In this document: one piece after another, positions 25,475-33,849 of the stretch | Numbering within the stretch: position 1 is the stretch's first letter | How the letters are laid out: each line of letters starts with the position of its first letter | Source of the DNA: Halolamina sediminis | Lineage (GTDB): Archaea > Halobacteriota > Halobacteria > Halobacteriales > Haloferacaceae | Reading direction: 5' to 3' | Assembly: GCF_001282785.1 (NCBI RefSeq) | Contig: NZ_CVUA01000001.1 | Span: forward strand, 2,170,001-2,234,000 | DNA length: 64,000 nt | Program-made: the position numbers and the translations under genes | Notes under the pieces: generated by a model | What the model was told of the DNA's origin: nothing | What the model saw: only the letters and a program-made list of their open reading frames with translations | Databases searched by the model: none

Positions 25475-26206
25475 CTACTCGACGATCTCGCGAATCTCGG
25501 CGTCGGCCATCCGCGCGAGCACGACCCGCGGGACGACCGCGCGGTCGGCGTGTTCGAGCGCCGCGTTCGCGATCTCGCGGCCGACTGCGAGATCCTCGTC
25601 GTCGTCGATCTTGTTCACCAGCGGGATCGCCGTCGCGCCGGGCGGGACGCCCCGGAGACCACCCTGAGGGCTCGCGAGAGTGCGCCCCACGACTTCGGGC
25701 GTGATCTCGTCGCCGACCTCGATGCCCGCGACCGCGGCCACGCGCTCCGGCCGGTGGACCAGCTCCTCGGAGAGCGGTTTGCCGACCACGTGGGCGCTGG
25801 CGACCGGGATCACCGTGTCGGCCTGCTCGGGGATCTGTGGCTCGTTCGTGCCGGGCGCCTTGAACTCGCGCATCCGGGCGCCGTCGGCTTTGACGAGGAC
25901 CGGGCCGTCGTGGGCTGCCCCGATCTCGTCGACCGTGTCGGGCTCGTAGCCGCGGTAGCGGTCCTCGAACTCCTGCTCGGGGACGAGGCCGAGCGGCCAG
26001 TCGGTAGCGGTCATCAGCGCCGCGATCGGGTCCTCGGTCACGTCGACGCGGGCGACGTGGGGGTCGAAGATGGGGATGCGGACGGTGGCGGTGACGACAG
26101 CGCGGTCGCTCTCGGCCGCCAGCGCGTACATGGTGGTCTTCTTGCCGCCGGCGCCGACGACGCAGACCAAGCCCTCGGCGTCGAGCGCGGCAGTGAGTTC
26201 GGACAT
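25475..26206 (-). CDS. YqeC-type molybdoenzyme accessory protein
   Basis: The 243-residue product has an N-terminal P-loop-like LVCVVGAGGKKTTMYALA (GAGGKKT), VLVKADGARMREFKAP and PLVNKIDDDED, matching the YqeC family described as an accessory factor of selenium-dependent molybdenum hydroxylases. No such hydroxylase is in the window. Its stop codon abuts that of mobA in convergent orientation. Confidence 0.85.
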   Translation of the reverse strand: MSELTAALDAEGLVCVVGAGGKKTTMYALAAESDRAVVTATVRIPIFDPHVARVDVTEDPIAALMTATDWPLGLVPEQEFEDRYRGYEPDTVDEIGAAHDGPVLVKADGARMREFKAPGTNEPQIPEQADTVIPVASAHVVGKPLSEELVHRPERVAAVAGIEVGDEITPEVVGRTLASPQGGLRGVPPGATAIPLVNKIDDDEDLAVGREIANAALEHADRAVVPRVVLARMADAEIREIVE

Positions 26207-26251
26207 GCCTTCGAGTGGGAGCGCGAGGCTCCAAACGGTTTCGACACCGCG

Positions 26252-27073
26252 CTACACCACCTCGCCGACCGTCGCGAACTCGACGCCGGGCTTGGCGGCC
26301 ATATGCTCGATTAGCTCCCGGAGCATCGACGGCCGGGGGCTCCGGCCGCTAACCTGCGGGTGGAGCGTGAGGACGTACACGCCGCCCTCGACGGAGTTCG
26401 TCCCCTCGTACTGCTCGTACATCCAGTCGAACTGCCGGCGCCAGTGGTCGAACACCGCCGCCTCGTCGGAGAACGCGCGGTTGCCCGAGAACGCCAGCGC
26501 GGGGTAGTCGTCGCGCTGCCACGACACGGGGATCTCGGTGATCCCCACCGGCTCGCCGACCTCGTACGGTTCGTCGACGGGCGCGTGCTCGTCGGTCAGT
26601 TCGTACGGCTCGAACTCCCGGGCCATTCCGCTGGAGGAGTACTCGAAGCCGAACTCTCGGAGGATCGACACCGTGTGCGGCGAGAAGTCCCACGACGGCG
26701 AGCGGTAGCCCGCAGGCGGCGAACCGGTGAGGGACTCGATGCTTTCGATCCCGCGGGCCACGTCGGCGCGCTCGGCCTCGCGGCTCTCGTACTCGCCCGG
26801 CGGCGTGTGGCTCCAGCCGTGGTGGCCGATCTCGTGGCCGGCGTCGACGACGCGCTCGCAGGGCTCGGGGAAGGAGTCGATCGTGTGCCCCGGGACGAAC
26901 CACGTTGCCGGCACGTCGAGGCGGTCGAACAGGTCGAGCAGCCGCGGCGCGCCCACCTCGGCGCCGAAGCGGCCGCGGGAGCGCTGGACGGGCGAGTCGC
27001 CGAACTCGCCGGCGTGGAGCCACGGCGAGACGGCGTCGAAATCGACGGTAAGACAGACGGTGGCACGGGCCAT
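26252..27073 (-). CDS. Polysaccharide deacetylase family protein
   Basis: The 273-residue NodB-fold product has LTVDFDAVSPWL (catalytic/metal Asp11-Asp13 region), a GHEIGHHGWSH motif with the metal-binding His pair, GYRSPSWDFSPHT and LTLHPQVSG at the end. This set is typical of PuuE-type and peptidoglycan-like deacetylases. In haloarchaea the substrate may be an amide or imide ring compound instead of a sugar. No signal peptide, so it acts in the cytoplasm. Confidence 0.9.
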   Translation of the reverse strand: MARATVCLTVDFDAVSPWLHAGEFGDSPVQRSRGRFGAEVGAPRLLDLFDRLDVPATWFVPGHTIDSFPEPCERVVDAGHEIGHHGWSHTPPGEYESREAERADVARGIESIESLTGSPPAGYRSPSWDFSPHTVSILREFGFEYSSSGMAREFEPYELTDEHAPVDEPYEVGEPVGITEIPVSWQRDDYPALAFSGNRAFSDEAAVFDHWRRQFDWMYEQYEGTNSVEGGVYVLTLHPQVSGRSPRPSMLRELIEHMAAKPGVEFATVGEVV

Positions 27074-27233
27074 ACGTACGCCGGGGGCTAAGGCGGCATA
27101 AATCCCCGAACTGGGCAGGACAGCCGCGGCCGCGTCCCGTCTCACACGACGGCCCGAGATCGCCAGCAGCGATAGGGGTTGTAAAATCCCGCTTAGGCAG
27201 GGTTTTTCAGTCGGGGGGGCGTACCGATAGTCG

Positions 27234-27278
27234 ATGACCGACAGCGAAGCCGTCTCTGCGGCGGAGGGTTCCCGATGA
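27234..27278 (+). CDS. 14-codon leader ORF overlapping the proteasome alpha start
   Basis: ATG at 27234 opens a 14-residue ORF (MTDSEAVSAAEGSR) whose TGA overlaps the psmA ATG in an ATGA quartet. A GGCGGAGGG ribosome site for psmA lies inside it. It may couple translation or serve as a leader peptide. It could also be chance, as the frame is short. Confidence 0.4.
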   Translation: MTDSEAVSAAEGSR

Positions 27279-28033
27279 GAGGAAACGACCAGCAGGCCTA
27301 CGACCGCGGGACGTCGCTGTTCTCCCCGGACGGACGCATCTACCAGGTGGAGTACGCCCGCGAGGCCGTCTCGCGTGGCGCACCCAGCGTGGGCGTCCGA
27401 ACCGAGGAGGGCGTCGTCCTCGCCGCACAGGCCCAAGCGAGCTCCGAGCTGATGGAGTCCGAGAGCATCGAGAAGATCCACAAGCTCGACGACCACATCG
27501 GCGGCGCCTCCGCCGGCCACGTGGCCGACGCGCGCCAGCTGATCGACTTCGCCCGCCAGATGGCCCAGAGCAACCATCTGCGCTACGGCGAGGCGATCGG
27601 CGTTGAGACGCTCACCAAGTACATCACCGACCACATCCAGGAGAACACCCAGATGGGTGGGACCCGACCGTACGGCGCCGCGCTCCTGATCGGCGGGATC
27701 GAGGGCGGCGTCGAGGGCGAGAAGGGCACGCCGCGCCTGTTCAGCGCCGATCCCTCCGGGACGCCCCACGAGTGGAAGGCGACCATCATCGGCGGCGGTC
27801 GCGAGGAGATCCAGGGCGTGCTCGAGGACGGCTGGTCCGAGGATCTCAGTCTCGACGAGGGGCTGAACCTCGTCCTGCGGAGCCTCCGCGAGCACGAGGA
27901 GGAGATCGAGGCCGACGCGCTCTCGGTCGTCTCGATTACGATCGACGACGGGTACGAGACGTACGAGACCGAGGAGATCGCCGAACTGCTCGACGCGCTC
28001 GCCGAGGAGTCCGACGACGACTCCGAGGAGTAA
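27275..28033 (+). CDS. psmA: Proteasome subunit alpha
   Basis: The 252-residue product has the alpha-ring N-terminus AYDRGTSLFSPDGRIYQVEYAREAV, including the YDR and gate-forming region, and GGTRPYGAALLIGGIEGG. The stretch after VVLAA is AQAQASSELMESESIEKIHKLDD, resembling the second haloarchaeal alpha type (alpha2) more than the main alpha1. The acidic tail ends EESDDDSEE. No second alpha gene is in the window, and beta is at 58250. Upstream at 27181-27212 an imperfect inverted repeat with a T-run may be a terminator or promoter element. Confidence 0.95.
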   Translation: MRGNDQQAYDRGTSLFSPDGRIYQVEYAREAVSRGAPSVGVRTEEGVVLAAQAQASSELMESESIEKIHKLDDHIGGASAGHVADARQLIDFARQMAQSNHLRYGEAIGVETLTKYITDHIQENTQMGGTRPYGAALLIGGIEGGVEGEKGTPRLFSADPSGTPHEWKATIIGGGREEIQGVLEDGWSEDLSLDEGLNLVLRSLREHEEEIEADALSVVSITIDDGYETYETEEIAELLDALAEESDDDSEE

Positions 28034-28112
28034 CGCGAGCCCGAATTCCCGCCGCGGACCGCTTCTCGCCGCCACCCGACGCTTTAGGTAGTCGGCGCCA
28101 CCACCGACAGCC

Positions 28113-29267
28113 ATGCAGTTACTCGAAGGCGGCCACGTAGTCGACGCCGAGGGAGTGCGGACCGCGGACGTACTGATCGAGGACGGCACGGTCGCAGTCG
28201 TCGGCGACGCGAGCGACGAACAGCCCGACGAGCGCGTCGACGTCTCGGGACAGTTCGTCGTGCCGGGGATGATCGACAGCCACGTCCACCTGATGATGGA
28301 CGCCCGGCCCGACGCCGAGAGCGTGCAGGGCGACAGCGAGGCGACGCTCGCCTATCGCGCCGCTGAGAACCTCCGGAAGCAGGCCGAGGCCGGCGTCGTC
28401 GCGACCCGGGATCTGGGCGCGCCGGCGACGGTCGCGATCGACGCCGGCGCGGCAGTCGCGAACGACACCATCGCCGGCCCGCGCGTGCAGGCCGCGGGGC
28501 AGAACGTCGTCATGACCGGCGGTCACGGCCACTGGTTCGGCCGCGAGGCCGACGGCCCCGACGAGGTCCGCAAGGCGGTCCGCGAACAGCTCAAAGCCGG
28601 CGCCGACGTGATCAAGTGTATGGCCACCGGCGGCGTGCTGACGACGGGCGCCCAGACCGGCGCGCCCGAACTCACGCCCGAGGAGCTGGACGCCCTCGTC
28701 GACACGGCCCACACGGCCAGCCGCCCCACGGCGGCGCACTGTCACGGCACGCAGGGGATCAAAAACGCCGTCCGCGCGGGGATCGACAGCGTCGAGCACG
28801 GGACGTTCATGGACGAGGAAGCCGCCGAACTGATGGCCGATCGGGACACCTACTGGGTGCCGACGCTGTCGGCGCTGAAGGGGATCGTCGAGAACAGCGA
28901 CGCCGGCATCCCCGAGCAGGCCGTCGAGAAAGGGCAGGACGCCGCCGATCGCATGGCCGCCGCGTGGGAGTACGCGCTCGACGCCGACGTGCCGATCGCG
29001 ATGGGTACCGACGCGGGCACGCCGTTCAACGAGCACGCCGACGTCGCCCACGAGCTCGCCTACATGGTCGAGTACGGCCTCGACGAGCGGGGCGCGCTGG
29101 AGGCGGCGACGGTCAACGCCGCCGACCTGCTCGGCCTCGACGACACGGGACTGGTCGAGAAGGGGTACCGCGCGGACCTGCTGGTGCTGCCCGACAACCC
29201 GCTCGAAGACGTGCAGGCGTGGCAGTCACCCGAGCAGGTGTACCTCGGCGGCGAGCGGCTCCGGTAA
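28113..29267 (+). CDS. Amidohydrolase family metal-dependent hydrolase
   Basis: The 384-residue product has the amidohydrolase barrel: VVPGMIDSHVHLMMD (metal His pair), a KCMATGGVLT segment with possible carboxylated Lys, AAHCHGTQG, SVEHGTFMD and AMGTDAGTPF with the catalytic Asp. It resembles archaeal imidazolonepropionase/prolidase-like members, but the substrate cannot be read from sequence. It lies 80 bp after psmA. Confidence 0.9.
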   Translation: MQLLEGGHVVDAEGVRTADVLIEDGTVAVVGDASDEQPDERVDVSGQFVVPGMIDSHVHLMMDARPDAESVQGDSEATLAYRAAENLRKQAEAGVVATRDLGAPATVAIDAGAAVANDTIAGPRVQAAGQNVVMTGGHGHWFGREADGPDEVRKAVREQLKAGADVIKCMATGGVLTTGAQTGAPELTPEELDALVDTAHTASRPTAAHCHGTQGIKNAVRAGIDSVEHGTFMDEEAAELMADRDTYWVPTLSALKGIVENSDAGIPEQAVEKGQDAADRMAAAWEYALDADVPIAMGTDAGTPFNEHADVAHELAYMVEYGLDERGALEAATVNAADLLGLDDTGLVEKGYRADLLVLPDNPLEDVQAWQSPEQVYLGGERLR

Positions 29268-29364
29268 GGCGTCGACGGCCCCCTCGTGATCTGCGAATCC
29301 GCCACACGGCGGCGAGGAAACGCAACGGTTTTACGTTCAACCCGAATACGATTGGATGCGAAGC

Positions 29365-29439
29365 GCTCTGGTGGTGTAGTCCGGCCAATCATATCACCCT
29401 CTCACGGTGATGACCTGGGTTCGAATCCCAGCCGGAGCA
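29365..29439 (+). tRNA. tRNA-Glu (anticodon CTC)
   Basis: The acceptor stem GCTCTGG pairs with CCGGAGC (one G-U pair). The anticodon arm is TCACC-CTCTCAC-GGTGA, reading CTC, and the T arm is CTGGG-TTCGAAT-CCCAG. CCA is not encoded. A TTTTA box near 29331 is a plausible promoter. Confidence 0.95.
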
Positions 29440-29454
29440 TTTCTGTCGACGCCA
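29418..29454 (+). repeat. 37-bp direct repeat covering the tRNA-Glu 3' end (copy 1 of 2)
   Basis: The last 22 bases of the tRNA plus 15 downstream bases recur exactly at 29575-29611. The arrangement is that of attachment sites left by integration into a tRNA gene. Confidence 0.85.
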
Positions 29455-29574
29455 ATGTTCGAGCAGTGAGCGTAGCGAACCGCGAGTCGGCGTCGACGAA
29501 TCGACTCGGATTCGAAGCCTGCAAGTCGCAGCCCGGAAGCGCAACGAAGTGAGCATCCCGGAACGTCTTGCTCC

Positions 29575-29611
29575 GGTTCGAATCCCAGCCGGAGCATTTC
29601 TGTCGACGCCA
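29575..29611 (+). repeat. 37-bp direct repeat of the tRNA-Glu 3' end (copy 2 of 2)
   Basis: It is identical to 29418-29454. With the preceding TGCTCC it can fold as an 8-bp stem (TGCTCCGG with CCGGAGCA). The 120 bp between the copies hold no ORF or complete tRNA. Confidence 0.85.
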
Positions 29612-29676
29612 CGGTTCGAACGACCAGCTTCGCGAGTCGACATGTCGAAAAAAGCAACCGCGCTGAAAGCGGACAG

Positions 29677-29847
29677 TCAGGAGTTCAGGGCGTAGTGGAA
29701 CCGACTACCACACTCCTTACAGGCGGAGTGGTAGTTCCGACTCGAGCTCTGACTCCGTCCGATCTCCGCGATCTCGTCGGATTTCGAGTTCACGGTCGCG
29801 TTCGCGACTTCGCCGCAGTACGGGCAGGCGACTTTGACGACGGCCAT
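29677..29847 (-). CDS. Small double-CxxC zinc protein
   Basis: The 56-residue product starts MAVVKVACPYCGEVAN and has a second pair at CKECGSRFHYAL, forming a treble-clef or ribbon zinc site. The ATG at 29847 gives a compact domain, and the long frame upstream is an artefact overlapping the next gene. Function unknown. Confidence 0.7.
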   Translation of the reverse strand: MAVVKVACPYCGEVANATVNSKSDEIAEIGRSQSSSRNYHSACKECGSRFHYALNS

Positions 29848-29878
29848 ACACGACACACCGGCCGAGTGGTTGAAAAAC

Positions 29879-30361
29879 TCACTCCCGATACCCCTCCTCG
29901 TACCCCTCCTCGTAGCCGTCGACGTACCCCTCCTCGTACTCGTCGTGGCCGTCGTCCGGCGTGTCGTCGCTGGACCCGTCCACGCCCGACACCCCATCCG
30001 TCCCGGCCCCGAAGTCGTCGATTTCGGTCTCCATCGGGGGCAGGTCCGCGATAACGGCGAGCGCGTCGTCGCTGAGATCGTCGATCGTGTCGGCGTTGAG
30101 GGCGTCCAGCGGGTCCAACGGGTCGTCGCCGAGCGCGCCGTGGTCATCCAGCGGGACCGGCTCGCGGCGCTGCTGCTCCCGCCGGATCTCTCGGACCACC
30201 TCCAAGTCGTCGGCCTGTCGCTCCGCCGTCTGCAACACGAGGTCCGATGCGTACTGGAGATCGCGCTGGAACTCGGGACTGTACGGATCGGTCGGCTGCT
30301 GGTGTTCCCGCGGCGCGCGTTTGCCCAGCGGGTCGTGTGGGTTGTTCGAATCCAGTCCCAT
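29879..30361 (-). CDS. Acidic hypothetical protein with C-terminal EEGY repeats
   Basis: The 160-residue product is soluble and highly acidic, with a probable coiled region (about residues 28-65, LQYASDLVLQTAERQADDLEV) and a C-terminal tail of repeated YEEGY/VDGYEEGY units. I recognise no family. The small zinc-protein gene follows 31 bp downstream on the same strand, so they may be co-transcribed. Confidence 0.7.
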   Translation of the reverse strand: MGLDSNNPHDPLGKRAPREHQQPTDPYSPEFQRDLQYASDLVLQTAERQADDLEVVREIRREQQRREPVPLDDHGALGDDPLDPLDALNADTIDDLSDDALAVIADLPPMETEIDDFGAGTDGVSGVDGSSDDTPDDGHDEYEEGYVDGYEEGYEEGYRE

Positions 30362-30603
30362 ACGCCACAGTAGGTGGTGACACCTCTTAGCGGTTCGGTG
30401 CGGTTGGCTACCACCCCCGAATCACCCCTCGATATCGGGGGGCGGCAGTAGCCGGACACGCCGGCTTTTCCGGCAGCGACGGGCTGAGGACACTCCCACA
30501 CAGTCCGCGTACATTACGTTCCGACTGACGACACCGTCACCGACGACGGAGGAAACGAATCTTTATACCCTCGCCGTGGCCATTCTTCGGTAACAGACGT
30601 ACC

Positions 30604-31035
30604 ATGGCATCGACGATCTACCTCGTGAGTGCGGCGCTGATGGCAGTCCTCCTCGTCGCCGTCGTGGCGGCGACGGTAGGTCGGGGCTGGAAAAAGTACA
30701 CGCCGGGGCTGCAGCACGACCAGTCGGTCTGGAGCTCCCTCGCCGGCAACGAGTCGGCGTGGACGCTGGCGTTCATCGTCGCGGCGCTCGCGGTCGGTGG
30801 CGGCGCGACGCTGTTCGTCAGCGGCGACTCCTTCTCCGGCTCGATCGTCGCGGTCGGCGGCGCGGCGGTCGGCGGCGCGCTGGCGGCGGCGTTCGTCTTC
30901 TACCTCTTCTATGGCACCTACGCGGCCGCAAAGGCCCGCGGCTACCGGCGTGCGGCCGCCGTGATGGCCGGCTCGTGGGTGCTGGGGCTGCTGATCGTGC
31001 TCGTGATCACGGTGAACCTGCTGACTGGCGCCTGA
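30604..31035 (+). CDS. Membrane protein, four predicted helices
   Basis: The 143-residue product has helices at about residues 4-26, 53-72, 77-103 and 117-140. A CTTTATA box at 30561-30567 lies 37 bp before the ATG. It precedes two more membrane-associated genes and a cytochrome oxidase operon, so a respiratory or membrane role is possible. No family is recognised. Confidence 0.8.
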   Translation: MASTIYLVSAALMAVLLVAVVAATVGRGWKKYTPGLQHDQSVWSSLAGNESAWTLAFIVAALAVGGGATLFVSGDSFSGSIVAVGGAAVGGALAAAFVFYLFYGTYAAAKARGYRRAAAVMAGSWVLGLLIVLVITVNLLTGA

Positions 31036-31084
31036 ACCGGTTGCGAAACGTTCCTGTAGCTCCCGCCCCGAGTTTCGGGGAGAC

Positions 31085-32545
31085 GTGAGTACACACTGCC
31101 AGCGCTCGGTGTCGGCCCGAAAACGGGGCGACGCCCGCCGACTCGCAGCGTCCGTCCGATCGGCCGTGGCCGGCACGGGAACGCGCTGGCTCGCAGTCCT
31201 CCTGTCGGTGACGCTGTTCGCGGCGCCGGCGCGTGCCCACGGCGGCCCGGGGATCACTTCGGGCAACGTCGACACGCCGACGTGGCTGTTCCTGATGACC
31301 GGCGGCGGCGTCGTCGCGGTCTCCTTCCTGCTCACCAGCTTCGTCACCGACCGCGAGCTGCTGGAGTCCTACCACGATCGTCGCGTGTCGATCCCCGGCG
31401 GCGCGGCGATCCGCCGCTGGGGCGGCCCCGTCGGCGGCGCGATCGGCCTGCTCGGACTCGCCGGCGTCGTCGTGACGGGCGTGTTCGGCCCGCCCGAGGC
31501 CGCGCGGAGCTTCGCGGTGCTGCTGGTCTGGGTGGTCTGGTGGGCGGGGTTCACCGCCAGCGCCTACCTCGTGGGGAACAGCTGGCCGGCGCTGGACCCC
31601 TTCGGCCGCCTCGCGGCGCCGCTTGCGGGCGACGGAAGGCTCTCGCTGCCCGACTGGGTCGGGCGCTGGCCCGCGGTCGCCGGGCTGTTGCTGCTCGTCT
31701 GGCTGGAGGTGGTCACCGCGGTGGCGTCGAACCCGACACAGCTGACCGTCGTCGTCGGCGCGTACCTTGCCGCGACCGTGGCCGGGAGCGTGCTGCTCGG
31801 CCACGGAACGTGGCGGAGGCAGATCGATCCCATCTCGGGCGTGTTCGAGCTGTACGGCCGCGTGGCGCCGATCAAGCGCACCGACGACGGCCTCGAACTG
31901 GCCGCGCCCGGCGCGGCGCTGACGGACGTGGACGCCGACGCGACGACGATAGCCAGCGAGATCGGCTTCGTGATCGCGCTGCTGTGGGTGACGACGTTCG
32001 ACGGGTTCGTCGCAACCCCCGGCTGGCAGTCGATCGCGGCGCCGGTCGTCCGCGCGGGCGTGCCCGCCGAGCTCGCGTACTTCGGCGCGATGCTCGGCGG
32101 CTACGCGCTGTTTTTCGGCGTCTACTGGGGGGCCTCCAAGCGCGTGCGGAGCAGCGGGACGACGTACCGCTCGGCGCCACGGATCGCCGCCGCGTTCGCG
32201 CCCGCGCTGGTGCCCATCGCCGCAGGCTACCACTTCGGGCACTACTTCCCGTACTTCCTGACCCAGCTCCCGGCGTCGGTCGTCGTCACGCTGAGCCCGC
32301 TGTCGCCGCCGGTCGCACCGCCGGTGCTCGGGCTCCCAGGGTGGGTGAGCTGGGTCGGTCCCGTTGCAGTGCTGTCGGGCCACCTGCTCGCGGTGTGGGC
32401 CGCCCACACCCGGGCGTTCGACCTGTTCACCGGCCGACTCCAGCCGATTCGGAGCCAGTACCCCTACGTGATCGTGATGGTGCTGTACACGATCACGGGG
32501 CTGTGGCTGCTCGCACAGCCGACGATCGACGCCCCCTTCATCTGA
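31085..32545 (+). CDS. Polytopic membrane protein, about ten helices
   Basis: The 486-residue product starts from a GTG at 31085 with a basic N-terminus, followed by a first helix (LAVLLSVTLFAAPARA, possibly a signal) and an AHGGPG start to the mature part. Many hydrophobic helices follow. The C-terminal half has LVPIAAGYHFGHYFPYFL with clustered His residues, which could bind metal or haem. It is not a family I can name. The next gene starts three bases after its stop. Confidence 0.8.
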   Translation: MSTHCQRSVSARKRGDARRLAASVRSAVAGTGTRWLAVLLSVTLFAAPARAHGGPGITSGNVDTPTWLFLMTGGGVVAVSFLLTSFVTDRELLESYHDRRVSIPGGAAIRRWGGPVGGAIGLLGLAGVVVTGVFGPPEAARSFAVLLVWVVWWAGFTASAYLVGNSWPALDPFGRLAAPLAGDGRLSLPDWVGRWPAVAGLLLLVWLEVVTAVASNPTQLTVVVGAYLAATVAGSVLLGHGTWRRQIDPISGVFELYGRVAPIKRTDDGLELAAPGAALTDVDADATTIASEIGFVIALLWVTTFDGFVATPGWQSIAAPVVRAGVPAELAYFGAMLGGYALFFGVYWGASKRVRSSGTTYRSAPRIAAAFAPALVPIAAGYHFGHYFPYFLTQLPASVVVTLSPLSPPVAPPVLGLPGWVSWVGPVAVLSGHLLAVWAAHTRAFDLFTGRLQPIRSQYPYVIVMVLYTITGLWLLAQPTIDAPFI

Positions 32546-32547
32546 TC

Positions 32548-32847
32548 ATGACCGATTCATCCACCACCGACGAGGCCGAACGAGCGAGCACCGACGCGGC
32601 GTTCGCCGTCGACGACGACGCCGAACGCTGTCCGTACTGTGGCCGCCCGTTCCCGACCGAGCATCTCCACGCGCTGCACCTCGGCGAGGAGCACGGCAAC
32701 GCGCTGACCGAGGCGGAGGCCGAACGCTACGCCGCGGCCGACGACCGCGAGAGCGACGAGCTGTTCCAGTTCCACATCAAGGTGCTCGCGCTGTTGACGC
32801 TGATCACGTTCGTGTTCCTCTACAGCTACACGTTCGTCTGGACCTGA
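32548..32847 (+). CDS. C2H2 zinc-finger protein with C-terminal membrane anchor
   Basis: The 99-residue product has an acidic N-terminus, a C2H2-type finger (CPYCGRPFPTEHLHALHLGEEH, written in part: CPYC then HLxxLHLGEEH) at about residues 28-49, and one hydrophobic helix near the C-terminus (VLALLTLITFVFLYSYTFVW). A zinc finger tethered to the membrane is unusual. It is coupled to the polytopic protein upstream (gap of two bases). Confidence 0.8.
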   Translation: MTDSSTTDEAERASTDAAFAVDDDAERCPYCGRPFPTEHLHALHLGEEHGNALTEAEAERYAAADDRESDELFQFHIKVLALLTLITFVFLYSYTFVWT

Positions 32848-32857
32848 AGGCGGGGCG

Positions 32858-33478
32858 TCAGGCCTCGTGATGCGCCACGTCGACCTCGGCGTCCTCGACC
32901 GTGACGGTCATCATCGTCGCGCGCTCGGCGGGGTCGGCGCCCGTCACTGACCCGGGGTTGAGCACGCGGACGCCCTCGTGAACGGTGTCCTCGACGACGT
33001 GAGTGTGGCCGCCGATGCCGACGACTGTCTCGCCAGGCTCGGTCCGCCCGCGCGCTCGGGCCGTGTCCGCGACGGCGTCGGCCCACTGGTCGCCGCCGAG
33101 GACGAGTCCGGTGTCGCTCTCCAGCCGTGCCTCGAACGACGGGATCTCTCCTTTCTCACTTACTTCCATCTCCGTGTCGACGTGACGGGCGTCGACGGCC
33201 GCGGCGACGGGGTTGATCGTGCCGTGAGTGACGACGAACGTGACGCCCTCGAACGTGACCGCAGCTACGGCAGGGAGACCGAGCTCGTCGGGATCGACGT
33301 TGCCGTGGACGGCCGTGAGCCCGGCGGCGAGATCGCGCACGTCGTCGAGCACGTCGGCCGTCTCGAAGTCGCCGGCGTGGATCGTGTGGTCCGCGGCCGC
33401 GACGCGTTCGCGGAACTTTGCCGGGAGGGCGGTTTCGCGTTCGGGGACGTGACTGTCGGAGATGACTGCTAGCTCCAT
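32858..33478 (-). CDS. Calcineurin-like phosphoesterase (YfcE/MJ0936 family)
   Basis: The 206-residue product has the dimetal phosphoesterase motifs: ISDSHVPERE (Asp, His), HAGDFETADV, VHGNVDPDEL, VTHGT and GGHTHVVED. Its length fits the small archaeal group. The family cleaves phosphodiesters, and the natural substrate is unknown. It is convergent with the zinc-finger gene. Confidence 0.93.
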   Translation of the reverse strand: MELAVISDSHVPERETALPAKFRERVAAADHTIHAGDFETADVLDDVRDLAAGLTAVHGNVDPDELGLPAVAAVTFEGVTFVVTHGTINPVAAAVDARHVDTEMEVSEKGEIPSFEARLESDTGLVLGGDQWADAVADTARARGRTEPGETVVGIGGHTHVVEDTVHEGVRVLNPGSVTGADPAERATMMTVTVEDAEVDVAHHEA

Positions 33479-33575
33479 GTGTCCCGGTTGTCAGGATCCG
33501 GAATAACGGTATCGCCCGGGAGAGAACTGTTACCGAACGACGATGTCGCCGAAAAGCCGCGACCGCGGCGGCGCC

Positions 33576-33845
33576 TTACTGGATCGAGTACGACGCCGCG
33601 ACCGTGAGCGCCAGGAAGCCGACGAAGCCCAGCAGCATCACGTACGTCACCGAACGGGGCTCCCAGACGAGATGCTGGAAGTAGCCCGCGACCATCACCG
33701 CCTTGATCAGCGAGAGGGCGGTGATCAGGCCGAGCGCGAGCAGGTAGCTCTCCTCGAGCAGACCGATCTGCTCGACGCCGACCTGCATCGTCGCGATGAC
33801 GAACAGTGCCACGTAGATGCCGGTGTAGAGTTTTGTTCGTGCCAT
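33576..33845 (-). CDS. Cytochrome c oxidase subunit IV-like protein
   Basis: The 89-residue product has three membrane helices, with YLLALGLITALSLIKAVMVAGYFQHL matching the small subunit IV family in part. It begins four bases after coxAC and completes the oxidase operon. It probably stabilises the complex in the membrane. Confidence 0.85.
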   Translation of the reverse strand: MARTKLYTGIYVALFVIATMQVGVEQIGLLEESYLLALGLITALSLIKAVMVAGYFQHLVWEPRSVTYVMLLGFVGFLALTVAASYSIQ

Positions 33846-33849
33846 TGGT

